A stretch of 64,000 bases of DNA from Olsenella_K sp050953285 (GTDB lineage: Bacteria; Actinomycetota; Coriobacteriia; Coriobacteriales; Atopobiaceae). Every line of letters starts with the position of its first letter. Position 1 is the stretch's first letter. Shown here in pieces: positions 56,901 through 63,156 of the stretch. The stretch covers positions 62,001 to 126,000 of the forward strand of contig JBMNMK010000001.1 in NCBI GenBank assembly GCA_050953285.1. The letters are read 5' to 3'. The notes beneath the pieces were generated by a model. That model was not told where the DNA came from. It did no database searches and saw only the letters and a list, made by a program, of their open reading frames with translations. A program made the position numbers and the translations under genes.

Positions 56901-57978
56901 GGGTCTGAATCTCAACGCGGAGGCATCGGGTGAGGAGCGCCCCAAGCCCAAGCCCATCGACGATCCCAACTGGGGCACGTCGACCTACGCGCCGCCCACG
57001 GCCACGCCGTCGATCGCCCGCCGCGCGGCTTTGTTTGACCTCCCCGACGTTTCCCAAAAGACCATGGATCCTCTCGTGGGATCAAAGGACTTCGAGGACG
57101 AAGACGTTGATCTGGGCAACACCGCAGATCTGGACACGTCTTCAGACCCAACTTCGCCGCTCAAGCGATGGAAGGGCGGTGCCGCGCTCAGAGAGGACCT
57201 GCGCACGAATGTGCAGCTTGCTGATGCCGAGAAGATCCGGGGGCTTGCAGCGGAGGAGCTTTCGCAAGGCTCTGCGGTAGAAGCGGCACCAGAAGATGCG
57301 TCTGGCGACGCTGCAGCATCCGGCACCTTTGATGGTGCCCCCGCTGACACGTTTGGCGCAGCTGCCATGACCGATGCCGACGCTGCTGACGGCACGGCTG
57401 GTGTCATGGACAGCGCGGTATACAGCGCTGGCGACGGTGCAGATACCACTGACGCCAGCACGGACGACGTCGAGGTTATCGACGTCGACGCCGATGACCT
57501 CCAGGACGCCATTTTGGAGCTTGGAGATGACTTCCTTATCGCCCATGACATCTGGTTTGTGTGCGTCGGTGGCTCCAGTGTGGGGCATGCGGGCACCAAG
57601 TCGTTCTTGGCCAATTTCCGCCGCGACATCCGTGGTGCGTTCTTGCTGAATCTGGACAGTGTGGGCGCGGGGCAGCTAGTCACGCTGACACACGAGGGAT
57701 ACGACGATGGTCGCCGCGCGGACAGGCGCAGCCTGCATCTGCTTACGCAAACCGCCTCTGAGCTGGACATTCCGATGCAGAAGATCGATTTCAGCTGGGA
57801 GGAGACCGACGCCACCAGCCCCATGCGCAATCATGTTCGTGCGCTGACCATCATGGGCATGGATGAGAACGGGCTGCCGGCGCTCTCTCACACCGAAAAC
57901 GACGTACCCATGAACGTAGAGCCCAAACAGGTGTCGTCTGTGGCACGGCTGATCTGCGAGTTTATACGTCGCTCGTAG
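53968..57978 (+). CDS. Giant M28-peptidase-like membrane protein split by an acidic insertion, probably inactive
   Basis: From ATG 53968 (AAGGA upstream) 1336 residues. The N-terminal part has membrane helices at about 58-96 and 165-212 and the first M28 metal motifs: VLVAHYDTP (His139, Asp141) and TTGSNDNKAAVAALLG (Asp223). About 945 residues follow that are overwhelmingly Glu, Asp, Ala and Pro, including Tyr-Ala-Asp-Glu-Asp tandem units near residue 850-900. The last 150 residues resume the M28 fold: WFVCVGGSSVGHAGTKSFL, LLNLDSVGAG and ALSHTENDVP (His1308). GGSS stands where active enzymes have the Glu-Glu pair, so catalysis is unlikely. One exact dispersed motif lies at 55612. Divergent from the WYL operon. 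Confidence 0.75.
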   Translation: MAKTRDYMDYLDDEIGIAPANSQEEFQAAETIVEVMKDHGLKPSIQEFDTHPLGQLMPHIVSLVLFLGLLICGVATGALKYLAFVLVLAATILLVLKHMGTNVFENFGPAKRSQNVVGLHHATGDKVVKGARPIVLVAHYDTPRQNVLYSGALARYQAFIKKMAFPSTCVAGAATLIQMLGFIPSGARLVIWVLALVASIPLVIVAIAAILERFGSYTTGSNDNKAAVAALLGVMSKVRPGEDRVDAAIAGKPYVRRASEVEAEPQEVPLYEEIHGVRHGKEVLKSLGILPADCQIIYEEPKVIGTTTVTSDALAEQDTGAQVPAAAASEMGRVPYDYSEAAVPDSGEQAATESADDLSADEADAKDQTVDDENLSADDVEEVDLNDDTSADTPSEDFDPYADADAYESADATGTLSVSERIQNVFTKVKNAVSSLKDKPVAIRKGKDFTDGEDYSEFETTYSGDGNEDYNVFERPSGTAFAPDPSIHEELDPLKPVTAEDLSQRTQSFEALQVEEAAEEAAEPQEANEPADAFAAQEETLPESADQAGEKPLQEDAAVQEAVEPAEVAPAEDAADADVEVVSLVPQAEEAPEPNIPEPIRMDDPFTDAISEVVAAEATSQKDQHRQPRPESVRVADQPAEEQSHDENVQNAQVEAEPAPADELDQDSELKENSQPAVEGALEGEDLSITAPTEAGEVVEVVDLNAPAEQASADTDDQDAERPDDAPVLQPAAAELDWDQEAVEDESADAGEMETEETVVEERMGGDTVDFSRLDEDDEPADNHDSHDESGAYDQVDDDWTEDELIEEYATPTVADRIRGAWSRLKQRFRSSSVEQSSYDEAPAYDADAAYEAAPEDFADEDYADADYATENYADEDYAEEDFVDDSIEEGYADADEEEPEEALDDVEPAVQEPAESEPPAQEPAAPIDQPAAESEQPESPQVSALRHHAANLDMGHDADQDDILPKDTTGLDNLSDAGLNLNAEASGEERPKPKPIDDPNWGTSTYAPPTATPSIARRAALFDLPDVSQKTMDPLVGSKDFEDEDVDLGNTADLDTSSDPTSPLKRWKGGAALREDLRTNVQLADAEKIRGLAAEELSQGSAVEAAPEDASGDAAASGTFDGAPADTFGAAAMTDADAADGTAGVMDSAVYSAGDGADTTDASTDDVEVIDVDADDLQDAILELGDDFLIAHDIWFVCVGGSSVGHAGTKSFLANFRRDIRGAFLLNLDSVGAGQLVTLTHEGYDDGRRADRRSLHLLTQTASELDIPMQKIDFSWEETDATSPMRNHVRALTIMGMDENGLPALSHTENDVPMNVEPKQVSSVARLICEFIRRS
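55612..55625 (+). repeat. Dispersed motif GGCGAGAAACCCCT, exact, in the M28-like insertion
   Basis: Exact copy followed by GC, read as GEKPLQ inside the disordered acidic insertion. Confidence 0.85.
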
Positions 57979-58013
57979 CTGGTGCTCACAGCAGATTGAT
58001 TGAATAAATGGAA

Positions 58014-58039
58014 AACGCCGACCCCGAGGGGCCGGCGTT
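58014..58039 (+). terminator. Terminator after the M28-like gene
   Basis: AACGCCG...CGGCGTT around a GC-rich centre, followed by CTTTTTTAT, about 35 bp after the stop. Confidence 0.85.
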
Positions 58040-58048
58040 ACTTTTTTA

Positions 58049-58123
58049 TGGAGCGGGCAACGGGATTCGAACCCGCGGATGATGGCTTGGGAAGCCATTG
58101 CCTTACCACTTGGCGATGCCCGC
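58049..58123 (-). tRNA. tRNA-Gly (anticodon CCC)
   Basis: Minus strand begins GCGGGCATCGCCAAGTGG. The anticodon loop in ATGGCTTCCCAAGCCAT gives CCC. CCA is encoded (TGG at 58049-58051). The terminator T run of the neighbouring gene lies directly against its 3' end. Confidence 0.95.
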
Positions 58124-58360
58124 GTAGACTCACCATTATAGTCATATGCCCCGTGTTTGGGTGATCATTCCAGTGAATCCCCACGAGAAGCGATTTTGGC
58201 ATGCTGCAGCACACTTCTCCATGAACCGTCGTTTTGCCGCACAAAACTCTCTGAATCGTCGTGCTTGTGTCACGTTTGCCCAGATAAGCCTTATGGAAAC
58301 GACCATTCGTGGAGGTTTGTAAAAAAGCCCCTCTCAACCCCGCAAAAAATACCCGTTGAC

Positions 58361-58513
58361 ACGCCATACTATGCAACAAATGGCCGCCTCAGAAAGTACT
58401 ACCGCATCACGGACATAGGCCTTGCCCGCGTTCATGAATTTCTCGCAGAATGGCCGTCCATACAGGAGATTTATCGCTATGTAGATTCTTGCCGTTCCTT
58501 AACGCCTAGCTGA
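58361..58513 (+). pseudogene. C-terminal remnant of a PadR-family regulator
   Basis: TPYYATNGRLRKYYRITDIG followed by LARVHEFLAEW matches the end of the PadR winged helix and the start of its C-terminal helix (GRPRKYYxLTxxG). The N-terminal recognition helices are missing; the upstream open frame is unrelated and Cys-rich. It ends at TAG 58511-58513. Confidence 0.65.
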
Positions 58514-58517
58514 CAAC

Positions 58518-58548
58518 TTGCCCACGCGTCTGCGGTAAGTACTATAAT
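58518..58548 (+). promoter_or_regulatory. Possible promoter upstream of the aminopeptidase gene
   Basis: TTGCCC (58518-58523) and a perfect TATAAT (58543-58548), 19 bp apart. A terminator-like hairpin follows within 30 bp. Confidence 0.5.
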
Positions 58549-58572
58549 CAGCGTCCGTTCAACCAAAACTCC

Positions 58573-58590
58573 AGGCTCCCTCGGGAGCCT
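58573..58590 (+). terminator. Stem-loop with T run in the leader of the aminopeptidase gene
   Basis: AGGCTCCC / GGGAGCCT, 8-bp stem, 2-base loop, followed by TTTTTATG, 36 bp before the start codon. It is either the end of the decayed PadR transcript or an attenuator. Confidence 0.75.
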
Positions 58591-58625
58591 TTTTATGTGT
58601 TCGCAGCAAGGAAAGGACGCTCAAG

Positions 58626-59924
58626 ATGTTCGCTTCCACCCATAGCCCCGCCGGTGCCCCCGCCGTCCAGCCAGAAACGCCGCAAGAGGGCTTAAACCTG
58701 CAGATAGAGCGCTATGCTCGCCTGATTGTGCGCAAAGGTGTGGCGCTCCAGCCAGGCCAGGAACTGGTGGTGTCCGCGCCCGTCGAGCGAGCAGACTTCA
58801 CCAGAACGGTGGTCCGCGCCGCCTATCAGGCAGGATCCAAGCACGTAACGGTGATATGGCACGACGACGCTATTACCAGGGAAAACTACCTCAACGTTGA
58901 GCTTGAGTACTTCATGCATACGCCTTTATGGCAGCGCGAGCAGCTCAATTCTCTTGCAGAGGACGGCGCGGCGTTTCTCTTCCTGGAAGGTACTGACCCC
59001 TCGGCTCTGACGGGCGTTGATCCAGCTAAGCCCGCCGCCGCCTCCCGCGCCCGCAACAGCGAGTGCAAGGCCTTCCGCTCTGGCCTGGACTTTGGCCGAA
59101 ATACCTGGTGTATTGCGGGTGTGCCCGTGGCGGGCTGGGCAACCAAGGTCTTTCCCACCATGCCGCAAGACGCTGCAGTTTTGCGCCTGTGGCGAGAGAT
59201 TCTCTGCGTAGCGCGCGCCTCTGGCCAGGATCCAGAGGCGGAATGGGATGCGCATAATCTTACGTTCGAGAAGAACAAGCATCTCCTGAACACCTACGCA
59301 TTCGATGCCCTGCACTACCGCTCGTCGAATGGTACTGACCTTACACTCGGCCTCAATCGCGGCGGTATATGGGAGGGCGGAGCCGCACGCACGGTCGATG
59401 GCGTGAGCTACTTTCCCAATATCCCTACAGAAGAGGTGTTTACCACGCCGGATCGTAATCGCGCGGAGGGCATTGTCTTCTCGGCCATGCCATTGGTTCA
59501 CGCAGGACAGATTGTTCAGGACTTCTGGCTGAGGTTTGATCATGGTCGCGTGGTGGAATATGGTGCAAAAGGTGGCTATGAGGTGCTTAAACAGATCATC
59601 GAGACCGACGAAGGTGCAACGCATCTGGGGGAATGTGCACTCATAGCCAAAGAGACGCCCATTAGGCAGAGTGGCATTCTCTTCTACAATACGCTCTACG
59701 ACGAAAATGCCAGTTGCCACTTGGCGCTGGGCATGGGCTTTCCGGAATGTATAGCGCGCGGGCTCTCCATGAGCAACGACGAGCTGCTTGCGCACGGAAT
59801 CAACCAAAGTCATACTCACGTGGACTTCATGATTGGCACCGATGACCTATGCATCGAAGGCATAACAGCAGATGGCACCCGCGTCCCGGTCTTTACCAAC
59901 GGCACGTGGTCGTGGAAGGATTAG
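58626..59924 (+). CDS. M29-family aminopeptidase
   Basis: Metallo-aminopeptidase, 432 residues, AmpS/PepS type. RYARLIVRKGVALQPGQELV opens the N-terminal domain. Metal ligands are in NIPTEEVFTTPDR (Glu), LGECALI (Glu), ILFYNTLYDENASCHLALG (Glu, His) and QSHTHVDFMIG (His, Asp), the family layout. The start ATG 58626 follows AAGGAAAGGACGC. Single gene, about 60 bp before a small open frame. Confidence 0.93.
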   Translation: MFASTHSPAGAPAVQPETPQEGLNLQIERYARLIVRKGVALQPGQELVVSAPVERADFTRTVVRAAYQAGSKHVTVIWHDDAITRENYLNVELEYFMHTPLWQREQLNSLAEDGAAFLFLEGTDPSALTGVDPAKPAAASRARNSECKAFRSGLDFGRNTWCIAGVPVAGWATKVFPTMPQDAAVLRLWREILCVARASGQDPEAEWDAHNLTFEKNKHLLNTYAFDALHYRSSNGTDLTLGLNRGGIWEGGAARTVDGVSYFPNIPTEEVFTTPDRNRAEGIVFSAMPLVHAGQIVQDFWLRFDHGRVVEYGAKGGYEVLKQIIETDEGATHLGECALIAKETPIRQSGILFYNTLYDENASCHLALGMGFPECIARGLSMSNDELLAHGINQSHTHVDFMIGTDDLCIEGITADGTRVPVFTNGTWSWKD

Positions 59925-59986
59925 CCGCATCTGCAAGCCACCGCAAGCACGTCTTATACCTGCATAAATGGGAAAGATTGAAACTG

Positions 59987-60130
59987 ATGTTTGAAGGTAA
60001 AAGAAGAATCATGCTTACGTTACAGATTCAGAAATTAGTCGAATCTACCTTGAAAATGGTTGAAAACATAGGTACAGTCTTAAATGAGTTTTCAGCTTTC
60101 AAGAGTATTGCTGATGCTGTGGTTTTATGA
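59987..60130 (+). CDS. Small open frame coupled to the coiled-coil gene
   Basis: A 47-residue frame from ATG 59987 (or 39 residues from ATG 60011) ending in TGA, which overlaps the next start as ATGA. It reads IQKLVESTLKMVENIGTVLN, an amphipathic helix. The overlap suggests translation, but the ribosome site is weak and the base use is more AT-rich than the neighbours. Confidence 0.4.
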   Translation: MFEGKRRIMLTLQIQKLVESTLKMVENIGTVLNEFSAFKSIADAVVL

Positions 60131-60573
60131 GAACTTTGCAAAACCGCCAAGGACTGCTTGTGGGGGACGTAACGGGACAGAGCATACACGACCTCAAGAA
60201 GCTCGGCCGTCTTGAGCTTCTTGATATCTTGGTGGAGCTCAGCAAGGAAAATGAGCACCTCCAGGCAGAAAATGCACAGCTCTCCCGCACGCTTCAAGAC
60301 CGCACGATTGCCATAAAAAACGCAGGTAGCTTGGCAGAAGCGGCGCTGGCCGTAAACGGTTTCTTTGCGGATGCTCAGGCGGCAGCAAATCAGTATCGTG
60401 AATGCGCCCAGCAGACGCTCGCCGACGCTCAGGCGGCGGCACGCATCATCCAAGATGCCCACCAAAAGGCTGACCACATAATCCGTGAGGCCTCACATAC
60501 ACAAGGGGCACTGGGCGAGAAACCCCTCCACTCAAGAGTGTTGGTGAGTGAGGGGGCGGTATGCCATGTCTGA
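60127..60573 (+). CDS. Coiled-coil protein of the pilus locus, unknown function
   Basis: The 148 residues include a leucine-rich first helix (LGRLELLDILVELSKENEHL), a coiled coil to about residue 60, GSLAEAALAVNGFFADAQAA and a second helix. Similar proteins (often called DNA repair proteins without evidence) sit beside signal peptidase I and pilin genes in Gram-positive bacteria. It overlaps the small frame upstream by four bases and the signal peptidase gene by eight. The C-terminal end contains the dispersed motif (60514) read as GEKPLH, so that end may be a recent extension. Confidence 0.65.
   Translation: MRTLQNRQGLLVGDVTGQSIHDLKKLGRLELLDILVELSKENEHLQAENAQLSRTLQDRTIAIKNAGSLAEAALAVNGFFADAQAAANQYRECAQQTLADAQAAARIIQDAHQKADHIIREASHTQGALGEKPLHSRVLVSEGAVCHV
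60514..60527 (+). repeat. Dispersed motif GGCGAGAAACCCCT, exact, in the coiled-coil gene
   Basis: Exact 14 bases (followed by CC rather than GC), in the poorly conserved C-terminal tail. Confidence 0.85.
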
Positions 60574-61222
60574 ATCCCATAATCCTCAGGATGGTGTACC
60601 AGATGTATCTGGCATCACCTCACATGGCACTGCTATGCCAGGAAAGGTAGAGACCCCTCCAAGTACGCAAACGAGCGCCCTCGAGCGTGAGCGTGACCGT
60701 GTTGCTGGCATAGAAGGCAAGAAGCGACTGGTATACCGCGTGACTGGTGCAGTCATTGTCGTCGCCGCGGCTGCCATTATCATTTCTAATACGTTGTTGA
60801 CCGTGCTTCATGTGCGTGGCACGAGCATGGTGCCCACCATTGCGGAAGGTGACATCATCGTCACGAACCGGTCGCACAACTTTAAGCAGGGAGATATTCT
60901 TGCCTTCTATTACAACAACAAGATTCTCCTTAAACGAGTCATTGGCTTCCCAGGTGATTGGATCGATATTCACCAGGATGGATCGGTGTACGTAAATGGT
61001 GAGCGTCTGACAGAAGACTACGTGTCAGACCTTGCTTTAGGTGAACCAGACATCAGTTTGCCGTATCAGGTGCCTGATGGCAGCTACTTTGTTTTGGGAG
61101 ACCACAGAAGCGCATCTATCGACAGTCGCTCCAATGTGGTTGGAACCGTTACAAAAGAGCAGGTTATTGGCAAGGTGCTTCTCTGTGCTTGGCCACCGGA
61201 GAATTTTGGGGTTTTGAGATAA
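60566..61222 (+). CDS. lepB: Signal peptidase I
   Basis: Membrane-bound serine protease that removes signal peptides, here probably from the pilin. The 218 residues begin at ATG 60566, overlapping the previous gene. After about 55 soluble residues and one helix (VYRVTGAVIVVAAAAIII), the catalytic Ser is in RGTSMVPTI and the Lys in ILLKRVIGFPGD; box E reads YFVLGDHRSASIDSR. It is followed by the pilin gene after 105 bp. Confidence 0.92.
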   Translation: MSESHNPQDGVPDVSGITSHGTAMPGKVETPPSTQTSALERERDRVAGIEGKKRLVYRVTGAVIVVAAAAIIISNTLLTVLHVRGTSMVPTIAEGDIIVTNRSHNFKQGDILAFYYNNKILLKRVIGFPGDWIDIHQDGSVYVNGERLTEDYVSDLALGEPDISLPYQVPDGSYFVLGDHRSASIDSRSNVVGTVTKEQVIGKVLLCAWPPENFGVLR

Positions 61223-61327
61223 CTATGTATGCACTCAGAAGGAGCGGTCGCTTTCCGTAGGGTCTCGTGCAAATTGGGTCTATTTGCTCAACAAGGGAGC
61301 AATAGGAATAGTATGTAAGGAGAAGGA

Positions 61328-63049
61328 ATGAGTAAGACTAGAAAGAGGGTACGCGTTTTAGGCACTGCTGCCATCACAGCTATCCTTGGTGTTGTACTCG
61401 CGTTTAGCACACTCGGTACTGCATTTGCAGCAGATGGTGGAATCACCATTAAGGTAGGCGACTCTGGGGCTGTTGATACGCACTCTTTGAACGCCTATCA
61501 GGTGTTCAAGGGTGACCTCAGTGGTGAAGTTGGCAATTATAAGCTGGCGAACATCGTGTGGGGCGATGGCGTAGACGGCGATAAATTGCTTACCGCATTG
61601 AAGGGCTCCAGCGCCTTTGGCGATACCAACCCGTTTGCCACGGCATCCACCGCTGCAGATGTTGCTGCTGTTCTTGAGGCAGACAGCTTTAATAATACTG
61701 CTTCAAATGTTGAGGCGTTTGCAAACCTTGTTGCTGCCAACAAGAAGGGCACAGGCTCCCCACTTACGCTTAACGATGCTAAAGATGCATACAGTGTGAC
61801 AGGCATTGATAATGGCTACTGGGCTGTTATTGATGAGTCCACTAATCTTGCTAGTGATCACATGCAGGACGTTGTACTGCAGGTAGCTGGTAGCACGACT
61901 GTTGCCAATGCCAAGCTTGAGAGCTCAAAGTCTGGTAAGCAAGTCTTGGACGATGCAACAGATCCTGCAAACGTTTCCGTAAGCAATACGGGCTTTGGTG
62001 ACACCGCTGCATATACCATTGGCAGTAAGGTTCCCTTCCGCATTTACGGTAGCGTTCCTTCTGATGTCGCTAAGTACACCGAAGGCTACACCTGGAACTT
62101 GGTTGATACGCTGCCTTCAGAGCTTACCTTTGATACTGATTCCGTTAAGGTGTATGTGGCACCGGTGGCTTCAGACGGCACCCCTGACTACGCTCAGGCA
62201 ACCGCAGCTCCCGAAGGCTTGGTTACCACCAACGCCACTGGCGGTCTGAGCTTTAGCGGCAACAAATTCAACACCGACAATGCCACTACCGTTGCTGGCA
62301 AGTTTGTTGTAATCACCTACACAGCAACCGTTAATTCAAACGCCACTGCTGGTACCGCGATGGACAACAAAGTCAAGTTGACGCATACAACCGACAAGAC
62401 TGATGGTGGAAAGACGGGCGACACACCTGACGACCACGCCTATGTGTACACCTTTAAGCTGGACAGCAAGAAGGTCAGCGCAGCTGACGGCACCACGCCT
62501 GTAAAAGGTGCTGGCTTCAAGGTGGTTCGCCAGACCCCGGGTTCGAGTCCTGCTACATATGAAGTAGCAACCATTACCAACGGTAAGATTGCTTCTTGGA
62601 CTACGCTTACCACCTTTGATACAAGCAAGAATGAAATTGCCGCAGCAGACAAGGACAAAGGCACTGAGATCACCTCTGATACTGACGGAGCCTTCAACGT
62701 AGAGGGCCTGGATGCAGGCACCTACTACATGGTTGAGACCACCACGCCTTCTGGCTACAACACGCTCTCAACTCCAATTGTGGCGACAATCAATGCAACT
62801 ACGGGTCTCAAATCTGACGGTACTGGTGCAGAAATCAAGACCTTGACGCTCACCACGTCGGCTACTGATAAGACCGGCGATGATGCAACCACCACTGGTA
62901 CCGTTGCTCAGAACGTGGGCAACACCCCTGCAAGTTCTCTGCCTTCCACGGGTGGCATGGGCACAGCTCTGTACGTGACGGTTGGCGCTGTTGTTATGGC
63001 TGCAGCCGCACTGGGCTTCGTCATTCGTCGTCGTAAGACGCAGGAGTAA
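61328..63049 (+). CDS. LPXTG-anchored pilin, isopeptide-forming SpaA type
   Basis: Major pilus subunit candidate, 573 residues. A signal peptide ends at about residue 35 (TLGTAFAADGG). Beta-rich isopeptide domains follow; the last, of Cna_B type, has the FKVV start and E-box-like YYMVETTTPSGYN. The sorting signal is LPSTG (538-542), then a hydrophobic helix and RRRKTQE. A strong ribosome site (AAGGAGAAGGA) precedes ATG 61328. It is next to the class C sortase that would polymerise it. Confidence 0.92.
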   Translation: MSKTRKRVRVLGTAAITAILGVVLAFSTLGTAFAADGGITIKVGDSGAVDTHSLNAYQVFKGDLSGEVGNYKLANIVWGDGVDGDKLLTALKGSSAFGDTNPFATASTAADVAAVLEADSFNNTASNVEAFANLVAANKKGTGSPLTLNDAKDAYSVTGIDNGYWAVIDESTNLASDHMQDVVLQVAGSTTVANAKLESSKSGKQVLDDATDPANVSVSNTGFGDTAAYTIGSKVPFRIYGSVPSDVAKYTEGYTWNLVDTLPSELTFDTDSVKVYVAPVASDGTPDYAQATAAPEGLVTTNATGGLSFSGNKFNTDNATTVAGKFVVITYTATVNSNATAGTAMDNKVKLTHTTDKTDGGKTGDTPDDHAYVYTFKLDSKKVSAADGTTPVKGAGFKVVRQTPGSSPATYEVATITNGKIASWTTLTTFDTSKNEIAAADKDKGTEITSDTDGAFNVEGLDAGTYYMVETTTPSGYNTLSTPIVATINATTGLKSDGTGAEIKTLTLTTSATDKTGDDATTTGTVAQNVGNTPASSLPSTGGMGTALYVTVGAVVMAAAALGFVIRRRKTQE

Positions 63050-63062
63050 CACAGAGGTTTAA

Positions 63063-63125
63063 GCCAGCACGGATAACCGTACTGGCTCGTGCGCGCTCCC
63101 TCCCGCTAGAAATTCAGCGGGAGGG
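63063..63125 (+). other. Two consecutive hairpins between pilin and sortase
   Basis: GCCAGCACGG / CCGTACTGGC (63063-63086) and CCCTCCCGCT / AGCGGGAGGG (63098-63107 and 63116-63125). Neither is followed by a T run. They may limit readthrough from the abundant pilin transcript into the sortase or protect the pilin mRNA end. Confidence 0.5.
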
Positions 63126-63156
63126 GACGTGTATCTTAAAGAGTAGGGGCCAGCAG

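Noticed and set aside
58157..58360. Start of the open frame that contains the PadR remnant, as a Cys-rich small protein
   Set aside because: No ribosome site and no resemblance to a Cys-rich family; it is simply non-coding sequence in frame with the remnant.
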